Source: an uncultured Spirochaetia bacterium (GTDB lineage Bacteria; Spirochaetota; Brachyspiria; Brachyspirales; Brachyspiraceae). From it: DNA of 64,000 bases. This document shows, in pieces, positions 8,073-18,904 of the stretch (position 1 is its first letter; each line of letters begins with the position of its first letter). The stretch lies in the NCBI GenBank assembly GCA_947040495.1, contig CAMRBQ010000008.1, positions 1 to 64,000 on the forward strand, in the 5' to 3' direction. A program made the position numbers and the translations under genes. The notes below the pieces were generated by a model, which saw nothing but the letters and a program-made list of their open reading frames with translations, was not told the origin of the DNA and ran no database searches.

Positions 8073-11000
8073 TTAAACAGTTATCTGAATAATATCTTCT
8101 GGAATCTCTTCTTCTCTACTATCCTCTCTTTCGTAAATATCACCAATCTTGTTTTTAAATACTTTTATAGTACTGTAAGGTTTTATCCCTGTTCCAGCTG
8201 GGATGAGATGCCCTATAATAACATTCTCTTTTAATCCCTGTAAAGTATCTACTTTGCTCTTTATCGCAGCATTTGTAAGAACCTTTGTTGTCTCTTGGAA
8301 ACTCGCAGAAGATATAAAACTCTCTGTATTCAAAGCAGCCTTAGTAAGACCGAGTAATACAGTAGTACATTTTGCAGGAGAACCACCAGCGTCCATATAA
8401 CGTTGATTTTCTTGAGCATATTCATATCTATCAACATATTGACCAACAATATATTTTGTATCCCCAGGAGATGTAACTTCAACACGACGTAACATCTGTC
8501 TAATAATTAGAGCAAAATGTTTATCATTAATAGGTACACCCTGCAATCTATAAACTTCTTGTATTTCATCAAGTAAGTATTTTTGTAGCTCAATCTCACC
8601 TTTAATCTCAAGAATATCATGAGGATTTATTTTTCCCTCACATAATTGAGTACCACCTTTTACAACATCGCCATTTCTAACGAGAGAAAACTTACCCATA
8701 GGTATAAGATGCTTTTCAACATCACCAAACTCATTTATAATATGGACAACTTTTTTACCTTTAATATTACCCATAATCTCAATAGTACCACCAATACGGG
8801 CAACAATAGCAGGGTCTTTTGGTTTCTGTGCCTCAAGTAGCTCAGTAACACGTGGAAGTCCCCCAGTAATATCACGACTTTTTTGCTGCATACGTATAGT
8901 TTTTGCGATAACCTCTCCAGCATGTACCTTCGCACCATTCTCTACAGAGATATGAGCTCCATTTGGGATATCACTTTCAAATACATTTTCATCATCGCCA
9001 ATAATAAGTATCTTAGGCTGTAGCTTTTCATCTTTAAATTCTTGAATAACCTTTGTTGTATTACCAGTGTTTTCATCTCGCTCTTCAACCATTGTACGAC
9101 CAAGAACAATATCCTGATAACGAACAATACCAGATTTTTCTGCGATGATAGGCTCATTATAGGCATCAAAACGGGCAATAATAACATTAGAATCAATATA
9201 CGTATGCGGGTCTACAAAGAATATAGAACCTACTTTTATCTGAATAGTATGGTCAGCACCTGTAAGGATAATATCATTACCATCCTCGGTAAATTTAACA
9301 GTAGAGAAATGTGTGGCTTTTATTTCATTGCCATCTTTATCGTATCCCAATACCTCTCCAATTAATATCTTATGTCCATGTGCGACCTTTACATCAGTAA
9401 TATCATTCAAATTATATCTGGCATAAACACGACGAAGAACCATCATACCCTTTCGAGCAACAATACGAGCATTTGTATTTGGGTCTATAACATAATCTGG
9501 TAAATCTTCAATATATACAGGATAACTAATTTTAACTTCATTTTCTTCAACTGTTTTTGAAGCAGTACCACCAATGTGGAATGTACGCATTGTCAGCTGA
9601 GTACCAGGTTGTCCAATACTTTGAGCCGCAATGATACCAACAGATTCCCCAACAGCAACAAGATTACCAGTGGCAAGGTTTCTACCATAACATTTTTGAC
9701 AAACACCAGTTCTACTATCACAAGTTAGAACATGACGGATATCAATTTCTTCAATACCCGCAAAATCTATCTTATCAGCAATATCATCTGTAATCTCAGT
9801 ATTTGCCTCACAAATGATTTCACCTGTATTTCTATTAACAACACGCTGTCTTGTGAAGAATCCAATAATACGATTACGTAATGGCTCAATAATCTCATCA
9901 CCACTTTTAATAGGAGCCATCTTCACAGCACGTGTAGTTTCACAATCTGGTTCAGAAACGACAACACCAATAGCAACATCAACAAGACGCCTTGTAAGAT
10001 ATCCCGCACTAGCCGTTTTTAAAGCAGTATCAGCAAGACCTTTACGTGCACCATGCGTTGAAATAAAGTATTCTTGAACAGTAAGCCCTTCTTTAAAGTT
10101 TGAAATAATAGGGAGCTCAATAATTTCACCAGAAGGTGTCGCCATAAGACCACGCATTCCAGCCAACTGCCTTATCTGCTGCTTACTACCACGGGCACCA
10201 CTGTCTGCCATAATATATACAGGATTAAATCCATCTTGGTCTTCACGTAAATTATTCATCATCTCATCAGCTATTCTTTCATTTACAGATGTCCATAAAT
10301 CGATAACCTTTTGACTACGCTCTTCATTAGTTATATAACCTTCCATATACTGATGATGTATACTTTCAACTTCTTTATTAGCCCTAGCAATTTCTTCTTT
10401 TTTCATTTCTGGAACAACAATATCGTCAAGAGATATAGTTGAACCAAACATTGTCGCACTTTTATATCCAAGTGCTTTAATATTATCAAGCATGACAACA
10501 GTTTGATAACTACCAAAACGAAGATAAATTAGATTAATAAACTGGGCGAGTGATTTACTATCAAAAGACCTATTCTGATATTCAAAATCTTCTGGAATAA
10601 TCTCATTAAACATTACTCTACCAATAGATGTTTCAACTAGTTCTTCAATGCCATCTTTGGATTTCATAGCAACCCTTATTCTGGCTTGAAGTTCTACAAT
10701 ACCACTATCATAGGCTAAAAGTGCATCCTTACAAGAAGAAAATACTTTGTTTTCACCCTTTACCCCAGTACGTAATCTTGTTAGATAACTTATACCCAAA
10801 ACTATATCCTGTGTAGGATTAACAATAGGTTCACCATTAGCAGGATTTAGCAAATTATGAGGGGCAAGCATAAGTGTCCAAGCCTCAATTTGGGCTTCAG
10901 CACTCAATGGAGTATGAACTGCCATCTGATCCCCGTCAAAGTCAGCATTATAAGCATGACATACAAGGGGATGTAGTTGTATAGCTTTGCCTTCGATTAA

Positions 11001-12284
11001 AACAGGTTCAAATGCCTGAATACCTAATCTATGTAATGTTGGAGCACGGTTCAATAATATAGGATGCTCTTTTACAATTTCATCAAGCACACCCCATACT
11101 TCAGCAGCTCCCTCTTCGACAAGGCGTTTGGCACTTTTTATATTATGAGCACTATTCATCTCAACAAGTTTTTTCATAATGAAAGGCTTGAATAACTCTA
11201 TAGCCATTTTTTTTGGTAGCCCACATTGATGCATTTTCAATTTTGGTCCAGCAACAATAACAGAACGACCAGAATAGTCGACACGCTTACCGAGTAAGTT
11301 TTGTCTAAATCTACCTTGTTTTCCTTTAAGCATATCAGATAATGATTTTAAAGGACGATTGCCCGGCCCTTTTACAACTTTCTTACGTCTACTATTATCA
11401 AATAAAGCATCAACAGATTCTTGAAGCATTCTCTTTTCATTTCTAATGATAATATCTGGTGCTCTAAGCTGCAAAAGTCTTTTTAATCTTATATTTCTAT
11501 TTATTACACGACGGTATAAATCATTTAAATCACTTGTAGCAAATCTACCGCCATCAAGTTGTACCATCGGGCGTAATTCTGGTGGTATTACAGGTATTGC
11601 ATCCATAATCATCCACTCAGGCTTATTATTACTAACCATAAAGTCTTCAAATATTTCAAGGCGTTTACGTAGCCTTCTATCACTTTTTTGACCCTTTTTT
11701 ATCATATCACTACGGAGCTTTTGTATTTCATCTTCCATATTAAGGTCTCTAAGCATATCTCTAATGCCTTCTGCCCCAATACTAATACGTATCTCTTCTT
11801 CATACTGATCTAAATAATCAAAATATTCTTCTTCGGTAAGTAAATCACCCTTAGCGAGTGTACTAGGACCTGGGTCTATAACTACATATCTTTCAAAATA
11901 AAGAACACTTCTGATGCTTGCCATAGACATATTCAAAAGCAAACCTATTCTTGAAGGGGTATTTCTATAATACCAAATATGTGCAACAGGGGCTGCAAGT
12001 TCGATATGCCCCATTCTCTCTCTACGAACCTTAAAATGTGTAACTTCTACACCACATTTATCACAAACTACACCCTTATATCTGATACTTTTGAACTTTC
12101 CACAATAACATTCATATTCTTTTGTAGTTCCAAATATCCTTTCACAAAATAAGCCCTCACGTTCAGGGCGTAATGTTCTATAATTAATAGTCTCTGGTTT
12201 TTTTACTTCGCCATAGCTCCAATCTCTAATGATATCAGCGCTTGCCAAACTTATTCTAAGTTGCTCAAAACTAGTATATTGCAT
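8073..12284 (-). CDS. rpoC: DNA-directed RNA polymerase subunit beta'
   Basis: A 1403-residue, full-length beta' subunit. The N-terminal zinc site [19 protein letters not shown] (about 58-77), the catalytic magnesium motif [12 protein letters not shown] near residues 445-456, and the second zinc cluster ([11 protein letters not shown]) are all intact. The bridge-helix and trigger-loop region with [12 protein letters not shown] is also present. It follows rpoB with a gap of about 50 bases and has a strong AAAGGTGG ribosome-binding site. It is part of the core transcription operon. Confidence 0.98.
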   Translation of the reverse strand: MQYTSFEQLRISLASADIIRDWSYGEVKKPETINYRTLRPEREGLFCERIFGTTKEYECYCGKFKSIRYKGVVCDKCGVEVTHFKVRRERMGHIELAAPVAHIWYYRNTPSRIGLLLNMSMASIRSVLYFERYVVIDPGPSTLAKGDLLTEEEYFDYLDQYEEEIRISIGAEGIRDMLRDLNMEDEIQKLRSDMIKKGQKSDRRLRKRLEIFEDFMVSNNKPEWMIMDAIPVIPPELRPMVQLDGGRFATSDLNDLYRRVINRNIRLKRLLQLRAPDIIIRNEKRMLQESVDALFDNSRRKKVVKGPGNRPLKSLSDMLKGKQGRFRQNLLGKRVDYSGRSVIVAGPKLKMHQCGLPKKMAIELFKPFIMKKLVEMNSAHNIKSAKRLVEEGAAEVWGVLDEIVKEHPILLNRAPTLHRLGIQAFEPVLIEGKAIQLHPLVCHAYNADFDGDQMAVHTPLSAEAQIEAWTLMLAPHNLLNPANGEPIVNPTQDIVLGISYLTRLRTGVKGENKVFSSCKDALLAYDSGIVELQARIRVAMKSKDGIEELVETSIGRVMFNEIIPEDFEYQNRSFDSKSLAQFINLIYLRFGSYQTVVMLDNIKALGYKSATMFGSTISLDDIVVPEMKKEEIARANKEVESIHHQYMEGYITNEERSQKVIDLWTSVNERIADEMMNNLREDQDGFNPVYIMADSGARGSKQQIRQLAGMRGLMATPSGEIIELPIISNFKEGLTVQEYFISTHGARKGLADTALKTASAGYLTRRLVDVAIGVVVSEPDCETTRAVKMAPIKSGDEIIEPLRNRIIGFFTRQRVVNRNTGEIICEANTEITDDIADKIDFAGIEEIDIRHVLTCDSRTGVCQKCYGRNLATGNLVAVGESVGIIAAQSIGQPGTQLTMRTFHIGGTASKTVEENEVKISYPVYIEDLPDYVIDPNTNARIVARKGMMVLRRVYARYNLNDITDVKVAHGHKILIGEVLGYDKDGNEIKATHFSTVKFTEDGNDIILTGADHTIQIKVGSIFFVDPHTYIDSNVIIARFDAYNEPIIAEKSGIVRYQDIVLGRTMVEERDENTGNTTKVIQEFKDEKLQPKILIIGDDENVFESDIPNGAHISVENGAKVHAGEVIAKTIRMQQKSRDITGGLPRVTELLEAQKPKDPAIVARIGGTIEIMGNIKGKKVVHIINEFGDVEKHLIPMGKFSLVRNGDVVKGGTQLCEGKINPHDILEIKGEIELQKYLLDEIQEVYRLQGVPINDKHFALIIRQMLRRVEVTSPGDTKYIVGQYVDRYEYAQENQRYMDAGGSPAKCTTVLLGLTKAALNTESFISSASFQETTKVLTNAAIKSKVDTLQGLKENVIIGHLIPAGTGIKPYSTIKVFKNKIGDIYEREDSREEEIPEDIIQITV

Positions 12285-12335
12285 ATATCCACCTTTTTTA
12301 TAATAAAAAAATTGTAGTTATCAGAAAAATATTTA

Positions 12336-15300
12336 TTATTTAAAAATTTTGCTCGTCAATGGTTTTTTATTTTTCTGTCTAGCTTCTTTTTCTGTAGTTG
12401 GAAGCTGTACTCCTTGGTCATCATGAATTGTAAAGTTAAGTCCAAGCCCACGAAGTTCTTGCATCAAAACGTTAAAACTTTCTGGTATACCTGGTGTAGA
12501 TACAATCTCACCTTTTACAATAGCTTCATATATCTTGGCACGACCAACCATATCATCTGATTTTACAGTTAAGAATTCTTGTAAAAGGTTCGCAGCACCA
12601 TAAGCTTCAAGTGCCCATACCTCCATTTCTCCAAGCCTCTGTCCACCAAACTGTGCTTTACCACCCAAAGGCTGTTGTGTTACAAGAGAATAAGGACCTG
12701 TACTTCTAGCATGTACTTTATCTTCAACCAAGTGGTCAAGTTTTATCATGTACATATATCCAACAGATACCTTGCCTTTTAATGCCTCTCCCGTTCTTCC
12801 GTCAAATAATGTAACCTTTCCACCTTCAGGAATGCCCGCAGCTTCAACTGTCTTTTTAAGCATTTCCTCTTTAGGGCCTTCAAATACAGGACAAGCAAAC
12901 TTCAATCCCATCTTATGTCCTGCCCAACCCAAAAGCATCTCAATAACCTGACCGATATTCATCCTTGAAGGAACACCAAGTGGATTAAGACATATATCTA
13001 CAGGAGTACCATCAGGAAGATAAGGCATATCTTCTATATCCATAATTCTAGCGACAACCCCTTTGTTTCCATGTCGCCCAGCCATTTTATCGCCTTCTTG
13101 AATCTTGCTTTTTTTGGCTACAAATATTTTCACAACTTCTTCGACACCGGGTTTAAGCTCATCACCATTTTCACGGCTATAAACTCTAACATCAATAACA
13201 GTTCCACCTTTACCATGCGGCACTCTCAAAGATGTATCTTTTACATCACGTGCTTTCTCTCCAAATATAGAATGTAGCAATCTATATTCTGGTGTGATTT
13301 CAGTTTCACCTTTTGGTGTTATTTTACCAACAAGTATATCACCAGCACGAACCTTGGCACCAACCCTAACAATACCACGTTCATCAAGATTTCTAAAAGC
13401 ATCTTCAGGAACATTTGGTATATCACGTGTAATATTTTCTCTATCAAGTTTTGTTTCACGTGCTTCAACTTCAAATTCTTCTATATGTATAGAAGTAAAT
13501 ACATCATCTTGAACGATTCTTCTACTTAATAATATCGCATCCTCAAAATTATAACCATCAAAAATCATAAATGCTGTAAGGACATTTCTACCAAGTGCTA
13601 AATCACCGCCATCTGTTGCAGGACCATCAGCTAATAAATCACCAGCATTTACATTATCGCCTTCATTGACAATAGGTATTTGATGGAAATTGGTATCCTG
13701 ATTTGTTCTTTGATATTTTATAAGTTCATATACATCTTTATCATCTTTACTTTCAGGCTTACTTGGTTTTATAACAATAGTATTATGGGTAACTTTTGTA
13801 ATAACACCAGCACGCTTTGCATGCACAGTTATGCCCATACCAGCCTGACATACCCTAGACTCTACACCAGTACCAACTATTGGTGCTTTTGGAAATAATA
13901 ATGGTACACCCTGACGTTGCATATTACTACCCATCAAAGCACGGTTCGCATCATCATGCTCTAAGAAAGGTATAAGTGCACTAGAAAGTGAAACTATCTG
14001 TTGTGGAGAAACATCCATATATTGCACTTCGCTAGGCTCTGTATATGGAAATGCTGCTCTATAACGAGTAGGGATTAAACTATCTTTAAATTTACCATCT
14101 TTATCTATTTCGGCATTAGCATCTGCTATATGGAAACGCTCTTCATCATGAGCTGTTAAATATTCTATTTTATCAGTTACAGCACCATTTTCTACTTTAC
14201 GATATGGAGTCTCTAAAAAACCATATCTATTCACACGAGAATACATGGCAAGTGAAACAATAAGACCAATATTCTGACCTTCTGGTGTTTCAATAGGACA
14301 TACCTTACCATAATGAGTATGGTGAACATCCCTAACCTCAAAGCCCGCTCTATCACGAGATAAACCACCTGGCCCCAAAGCATTTAATCTTCTCTTATGT
14401 GTTATCTCAGAAAGTGGATTTGTTTGGTCCATAAACTGTGATAATTGACTTGTTCCAAAAAATTCTTTTATCGCTGCTTGAACAAGTTTGGTACTTATTA
14501 GAGATTGAGGAGTGATAGAATCTATTTGGTCTTGCATTTGCATTTGCATACGCTCTTTTGCCATTCTCTCTATCTTTGCAAAACCAGATTTAATCTGATT
14601 GGCAAGTAGCTCGCCTATCCCTCTAACACGTCTATTACCAAGATGGTCTATATCATCAACCATCTCTTCATTTATAAAAACTTTTATAAGGAAACGTATA
14701 CTCTCAACAATATCTTTAACACGAAGTAATCTATTGCCTTCATCTTCGCTAAAATTTAATCTCTTATTTATTTTATACCTACCAACCTCACCCAAATCAT
14801 AAAGTTTTGCATCAAAAAGTTGGTCATTAAAATATCTCACAACATTTTCAATCATGGCAGGTTCACCAGCACGAACAACGCTATGTATTTTTATACATGC
14901 ATCTTGCTGATTTTCCGAAACATCTTTATCTAAAGTATTTATAATTGTTACATTATTTTTCAAATCTTCAAGGTCTAGCAAAACAATTTCTTTTAAATCA
15001 ATATTGATAAGACGTTCAGCTATTGTATTATTTATAAGTTCACCCGGGCTAAGTATAATCTCTTCAGGGTTTTCAGTATCATATACAGTAAATAGAACAC
15101 GCCTTCCTATAAGTTTTTCTTTTTTACCGTCATCATCTAATTTGGCAAGTTCAACTGTTTCTGTTTTATAAAAAAGCTGCAATATATCTTCATTATTTTC
15201 GATACCAATCGCACGAAGGATAACAGTTACAGGCAATTTCTTTTTCCTGTCTATCCTTACATACATAATATCTTTTTTTGTATCAAGCTCAAATTCAAGC

Positions 15301-15893
15301 CAAGTGCCTCTATCTGGTATTATTTTACCGACATATATAGCATCTTTCTCGCTTCTATTAAATACAACACCAGGGGAACGATGTATTTGCGATACAACAA
15401 CACGCTCAGCACCATTGACAATAAAAGTACCACGTGCTGTCATAGCAGGTATATCGCCAACAAAAATATCTTGTTCGATTATACGCTCTGGGTCTTTTAC
15501 AATTATTTGTACTTTTATTTTGAAAGGATAGGCATAAGTTTTATCACGTCTACGTGCCTCTCTCTCTGTCATTTTAGGCTCGCCTATAGAATACGATATA
15601 AACTCTAATTGCATTTTTTCATTACTTGAAATAATAGGAAAAAGTGCTGTAATTACCTGCTGTAATCCTGCATTTTTTCTTTTTTCAGGCGGTGTTAATC
15701 TCTGCAAAAAAGCCTCATAAGAATCTTTCTGTATTGCAAGTAAATCAGGTGGTTCAAACAATGACGACGACTTAGAAAACGTAACACGACCATTCTCTAT
15801 TTTGAAATCTTTGGAAAAAATTTCCCCTCTCTCTAGATGTATTTTATTATCCACAGTAATCCCTTCGTTATTTTCATTATACTGAGTGCTCAT
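12336..15893 (-). CDS. rpoB: DNA-directed RNA polymerase subunit beta
   Basis: A 1185-residue, full-length beta subunit. The rifampicin-resistance region reads SQLSQFMDQTNPLSEITHK followed by RRLNALGPGG. Asn504 (codon AAT at 14382-14384) occupies the place of E. coli Ser531, the change known in spirochaetes that are naturally rifampicin-resistant. The C-terminal segments that contact beta' (for example GGQRLGEMEVWALEAYGA) are intact. A stem-loop in the rplL-rpoB spacer lies about 50 bases upstream of the start. Confidence 0.98.
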   Translation of the reverse strand: MSTQYNENNEGITVDNKIHLERGEIFSKDFKIENGRVTFSKSSSLFEPPDLLAIQKDSYEAFLQRLTPPEKRKNAGLQQVITALFPIISSNEKMQLEFISYSIGEPKMTEREARRRDKTYAYPFKIKVQIIVKDPERIIEQDIFVGDIPAMTARGTFIVNGAERVVVSQIHRSPGVVFNRSEKDAIYVGKIIPDRGTWLEFELDTKKDIMYVRIDRKKKLPVTVILRAIGIENNEDILQLFYKTETVELAKLDDDGKKEKLIGRRVLFTVYDTENPEEIILSPGELINNTIAERLINIDLKEIVLLDLEDLKNNVTIINTLDKDVSENQQDACIKIHSVVRAGEPAMIENVVRYFNDQLFDAKLYDLGEVGRYKINKRLNFSEDEGNRLLRVKDIVESIRFLIKVFINEEMVDDIDHLGNRRVRGIGELLANQIKSGFAKIERMAKERMQMQMQDQIDSITPQSLISTKLVQAAIKEFFGTSQLSQFMDQTNPLSEITHKRRLNALGPGGLSRDRAGFEVRDVHHTHYGKVCPIETPEGQNIGLIVSLAMYSRVNRYGFLETPYRKVENGAVTDKIEYLTAHDEERFHIADANAEIDKDGKFKDSLIPTRYRAAFPYTEPSEVQYMDVSPQQIVSLSSALIPFLEHDDANRALMGSNMQRQGVPLLFPKAPIVGTGVESRVCQAGMGITVHAKRAGVITKVTHNTIVIKPSKPESKDDKDVYELIKYQRTNQDTNFHQIPIVNEGDNVNAGDLLADGPATDGGDLALGRNVLTAFMIFDGYNFEDAILLSRRIVQDDVFTSIHIEEFEVEARETKLDRENITRDIPNVPEDAFRNLDERGIVRVGAKVRAGDILVGKITPKGETEITPEYRLLHSIFGEKARDVKDTSLRVPHGKGGTVIDVRVYSRENGDELKPGVEEVVKIFVAKKSKIQEGDKMAGRHGNKGVVARIMDIEDMPYLPDGTPVDICLNPLGVPSRMNIGQVIEMLLGWAGHKMGLKFACPVFEGPKEEMLKKTVEAAGIPEGGKVTLFDGRTGEALKGKVSVGYMYMIKLDHLVEDKVHARSTGPYSLVTQQPLGGKAQFGGQRLGEMEVWALEAYGAANLLQEFLTVKSDDMVGRAKIYEAIVKGEIVSTPGIPESFNVLMQELRGLGLNFTIHDDQGVQLPTTEKEARQKNKKPLTSKIFK

Positions 15894-15941
15894 TATTTAC
15901 AACCCCATATATATAAAATTAGAAAACTCTAAACCTTAGAA

Positions 15942-15977
15942 TATGGAAGACGATAGAACCTACTATCCCCTTCCATA
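15942..15977 (-). promoter_or_regulatory. Stem-loop in the rplL-rpoB spacer
   Basis: TATGGAAG (15942-15949) pairs perfectly with CTTCCATA (15970-15977), and an inner GATAG/CTATC stem (15952-15956 with 15963-15967) extends it across a small internal loop. It is transcribed between rplL and rpoB, where other bacteria have an attenuator and an RNase III processing site that set the ratio of ribosomal protein to polymerase. No T tract follows, so processing is as likely as attenuation. Confidence 0.55.
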
Positions 15978-16028
15978 CTAATTAAGTCTATAATCGTATG
16001 ACACGACTTATATGTTATTTGTAAAAAA

Positions 16029-16409
16029 TTATTTAACTTCAACCTTTCCGCCAGCCGTCTCAAGTTGTTTTTTGATTGCTTCGGCTTCTTCTTTATTAAC
16101 GCCTTCTTTAATTGTAGAACCACCAGCTTCAACAGCATCTTTAGCTTCTTTTAATGATAAGCCAGTGATAGATTTCACTTCTTTAATAACGTTAATCTTT
16201 TTAGAATCATCAAAGCTAACAAGTACAACAGTAAATTCTGTTTTTTCTTCTTCAGCTGAAGCATCTCCGCCAGCCGGGGCTGCTGCTGCTGCCACTGCTA
16301 CTGCTGCTGTTACATTAAATCTTTCTTTGATAGCTTCTACCAATTCATAAAGTTCAATAACTTTCATTTCTTCTATTTCTTTCAAAAAATCTTCTTTATT
16401 CATAGCCAT
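16029..16409 (-). CDS. rplL: Large-subunit ribosomal protein L7/L12
   Basis: A 126-residue stalk protein. It has the N-terminal dimerisation helices, an alanine/glycine-rich hinge (about 36-52, [14 protein letters not shown]), and the conserved C-terminal factor-binding domain with [19 protein letters not shown]. It forms dimers on L10 and recruits translation GTPases. It follows rplJ with a 32-base gap and has an AAGGAG-type ribosome-binding site. Confidence 0.97.
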   Translation of the reverse strand: MAMNKEDFLKEIEEMKVIELYELVEAIKERFNVTAAVAVAAAAAPAGGDASAEEEKTEFTVVLVSFDDSKKINVIKEVKSITGLSLKEAKDAVEAGGSTIKEGVNKEEAEAIKKQLETAGGKVEVK

Positions 16410-16441
16410 AATTCTTATTCTCCTTGTTTTTTACATATGTT

Positions 16442-16960
16442 TTATGCAGGTTTTTTATCTTTTACCGCTTCAAGAATATAAGGCAGGTCTGATATAATAC
16501 TTTGACCTGTCGATACAAAACTTGATATCGGTGCTTCCAATACAGTAACAAGCATTGAAAGTAATACTTCTTTTGAAGGTATCTTTGCTACTTTTTCTAC
16601 ATAAGAAGCTGATAATAAATCAGAATCCATGTAGCCGCCTTTTATTATTATTTTATTATTTTTTTTGGCAGCTTCACTTATAACCTTCGCTACTGATGGC
16701 ATATCCTCATTAGCAAATATAATTGCTGTAGGCTCTATCAGCATATTCTCATCAATCTCTCGCCCATCTTCTTTAAGTGCTATATTGATAAGATTATTCT
16801 TAGTTATTCTCATAACACCATTGCTCTTGCCTATCTCCACACGGAGAGCAGCAATATCATTGGCTGTTATACCTCGATAATCTATAAATACAAGACCATT
16901 AGAGTTATCAATACACTCTTTTAAAACATGAACTTCTTCTATATTCTTTTTACTAGGCAT
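16442..16960 (-). CDS. rplJ: Large-subunit ribosomal protein L10
   Basis: A 172-residue stalk base protein. The N-terminal RNA-binding domain (segment GLVFIDYRGITANDIAALR, then RITKNNLINIAL) and a C-terminal helix for L7/L12 dimers are present. It lies between rplA and rplL in the standard rplKAJL order. The 97-base spacer before it carries a 10-bp hairpin that could be part of an L10-type autoregulatory leader. Confidence 0.96.
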   Translation of the reverse strand: MPSKKNIEEVHVLKECIDNSNGLVFIDYRGITANDIAALRVEIGKSNGVMRITKNNLINIALKEDGREIDENMLIEPTAIIFANEDMPSVAKVISEAAKKNNKIIIKGGYMDSDLLSASYVEKVAKIPSKEVLLSMLVTVLEAPISSFVSTGQSIISDLPYILEAVKDKKPA

Positions 16961-17009
16961 ATTTACCTCACCATAATCTATAATAATAAATATTTTATAA
17001 CATTAGTAT

Positions 17010-17035
17010 ATTATTCATGGGAACACATAAATAAT
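17010..17035 (-). promoter_or_regulatory. Hairpin in the rplA-rplJ spacer, possible L10 leader
   Basis: ATTATTCATG (17010-17019) and CATAAATAAT (17026-17035) form a 10-bp stem with one G-U wobble in the RNA and a 6-base loop. It precedes the rplJ start by about 50 bases in the transcript. The position fits the L10(L12)4 autoregulatory leader found upstream of rplJ in many bacteria, but the kink-turn signature was not recognised, so this is tentative. Confidence 0.35.
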
Positions 17036-17057
17036 CATATAATGGATAAATATTTTA

Positions 17058-17759
17058 TTAGCCTTTTACTTTTTTATGATCGACTTTAATACCAACACCC
17101 ATAGTTGAAGTTACACCTATAGATTTGACATATTCACCTTTTAAATCGCTTGGCTTTTTCCTTATTATCTCATTGTAGAAAACCACAAAATTTTGAGACA
17201 ATTTTTCAGCATCCATAGATGCCTTACCAATACCAATTCTAACAATCCCATTTTTATCAGCACGGAATTCTACTCGCCCGCCTTTAAAACTTTTAACAGC
17301 TGCTGCTATATCAGTAGTAACTGTTCCCGTTTTTGGGTTTGGCATAAGCCCTTTTCTACCAAGTATTTGACCAAGTTTACTGACTTCTTTCATTAAATCT
17401 GGAGTAGCAATAGCCACATCAAAATCAGTAAATCCGCCCTTAATACGCTCAATCAAATCAGCACCGCCAACAAAAGCTGCTCCAGCCTCTTTCGCCTCAG
17501 TTGCTTTCTCGCCCTGTGCAAACACCGCCACAATACGTTCTTTACCAAATGTATTAGGAAACGACAGAGTATCTCTTATCGTATGCTTTGGAAGAATATC
17601 AAGATCAATAGTAACTTCTACAGTCTCATCAAACTTCGCTTTAGCATTTTCCTTGGCAAGACTTACAGCCTCTTTAAAAGGATATAACTTACCTCTTTCA
17701 ACATTTGATTGAATCGCCTTGTAACGCTTGCCGCCTAATTTTTTTCCTTTGGTTGCCAT
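17058..17759 (-). CDS. rplA: Large-subunit ribosomal protein L1
   Basis: A 233-residue L1 protein. It begins MATKGKKLGGKRYKA and contains the two-domain L1 fold with conserved segments VAVFAQG, the LGRKGLMPNPKTGTV loop (about 131-146) and a C-terminal TMGVGIKVD. It binds 23S rRNA at the E-site stalk and its own mRNA. It sits 28 bases after rplK. Confidence 0.97.
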   Translation of the reverse strand: MATKGKKLGGKRYKAIQSNVERGKLYPFKEAVSLAKENAKAKFDETVEVTIDLDILPKHTIRDTLSFPNTFGKERIVAVFAQGEKATEAKEAGAAFVGGADLIERIKGGFTDFDVAIATPDLMKEVSKLGQILGRKGLMPNPKTGTVTTDIAAAVKSFKGGRVEFRADKNGIVRIGIGKASMDAEKLSQNFVVFYNEIIRKKPSDLKGEYVKSIGVTSTMGVGIKVDHKKVKG

Positions 17760-17787
17760 ATTTTTGCATCCTTTTTACAAACGTTTT

Positions 17788-18213
17788 TTATTTTTCAATC
17801 TCCACACCCATAGCACGAGCCGAGCCCGCTATAACTTTTTTCGCAGCCTCTATATCATTTGCTGAAAGGTATTCTAATTTCTCTTTTGCAAGTTCCTCAA
17901 GCTGAACTTTCGTCATAGTAGCGACTTTAGTTTTGTTTGGTTCACTAGAGCCTTTTGCTAGACCAAGTTTTTGCTTAATCATAACCGAAGTAGGCGTCCC
18001 TTTAGTAACAAATGTATATGATTTATCTTCATAAACTGTGATAAGTGTGTTTAATAATTGACCCTTAAATTTCGCCGTTTTAGCATTAAAATCCTTTATA
18101 AATACAGGGATTTGAACCTGTTTTTGCCCAAGTGCTGGACCTAATGGTGGGGCTGGCGTTGCCTCTCCTGCAGGTATTCTCAATTTCAGTACTCCAACTA
18201 TTCTTTTTGCCAT
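17788..18213 (-). CDS. rplK: Large-subunit ribosomal protein L11
   Basis: A 141-residue L11 protein with the proline-rich N-terminal domain (KLRIPAGEATPAPPLGPALG, residues 11-30) and the C-terminal RNA-binding domain ending in GSARAMGVEIEK. It forms the GTPase-associated centre. It follows nusG by 39 bases in the standard secE-nusG-rplKAJL order. Confidence 0.97.
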   Translation of the reverse strand: MAKRIVGVLKLRIPAGEATPAPPLGPALGQKQVQIPVFIKDFNAKTAKFKGQLLNTLITVYEDKSYTFVTKGTPTSVMIKQKLGLAKGSSEPNKTKVATMTKVQLEELAKEKLEYLSANDIEAAKKVIAGSARAMGVEIEK

Positions 18214-18252
18214 TTTTTTTAAACCCTCTTAAATTATAATAATTCTAATTCT

Positions 18253-18879
18253 TTATACCTTAGAAACCTTGGTAAAGTCCATTTCCGCAGGCGTACTCCT
18301 ACCAAAAATCTCTATAACAACAGTAACTTTACCTTTATCCGCATTTATATTATCTATCAAACCGACAAGCCCATTAAACGGACCATCAATAACTTTAACT
18401 TTCTCTCCGACTTCAAACTCAAGCCTAACGAGATCAGAAATATCACTTTTCTTTTTGTCACTATCTTTATCTTGAAAAATACGAGCAACATCACTATTAG
18501 TCAAAGCAGCAGGAACTATACGCCCCTCCTCTTTTGTCGTAGCATGACTACCAACAAAACTAGCTACACCACTTGTCTTTTGAACCAATGTCCATGCAGC
18601 ATCATTCATAACCATTTTCACAAGTACATAACCCGGGTAAAACCGCTCTTCTTTTACGATTTTCTTCCCACCTCTTACAAGCTTTATTGTTTCAGATGGA
18701 ATATATACCTCATTAACAAATTCAGTCATACCAGCTTCTAAAGCACGCTTTTCGATACGCTCTTTAACCTTATTCTCATAGCCAGACTGAGTATTAACTA
18801 TATACCATTTATAATCCAAAGCACTATCAGAAGCGCCATCATTTTGGTTATCAATATCAGTTGTCATATTATCTTCCAT
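18253..18879 (-). CDS. nusG: Transcription termination/antitermination factor NusG
   Basis: About 208 residues. It has a short acidic N-terminal extension, the NGN domain (KWYIVNTQSGYENKVKERIE to about residue 115) and a C-terminal KOW domain starting GEKVKVIDGPFNGLVG. NusG links RNA polymerase to ribosomes or Rho. The ATG at 18879 is preferred over the upstream TTG at 18891, because AAAGGA (18893-18898) is 13 bases before the ATG but only 1 base before the TTG. Confidence 0.95.
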   Translation of the reverse strand: MEDNMTTDIDNQNDGASDSALDYKWYIVNTQSGYENKVKERIEKRALEAGMTEFVNEVYIPSETIKLVRGGKKIVKEERFYPGYVLVKMVMNDAAWTLVQKTSGVASFVGSHATTKEEGRIVPAALTNSDVARIFQDKDSDKKKSDISDLVRLEFEVGEKVKVIDGPFNGLVGLIDNINADKGKVTVVIEIFGRSTPAEMDFTKVSKV

Positions 18880-18904
18880 AAAAAAATACAAATCCTTTCA
18901 AAAA

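Noticed and set aside
8942-9196. Small open frames inside rpoC on both strands
   Set aside because: All lie within the intact rpoC reading frame and show no family resemblance or start signals.
16012-16350. A plus-strand frame rich in Ala and Ser across rplL
   Set aside because: It is the antisense of the rplL hinge and C-terminal domain, and the Ala/Thr-rich run comes from the antisense of the alanine hinge.
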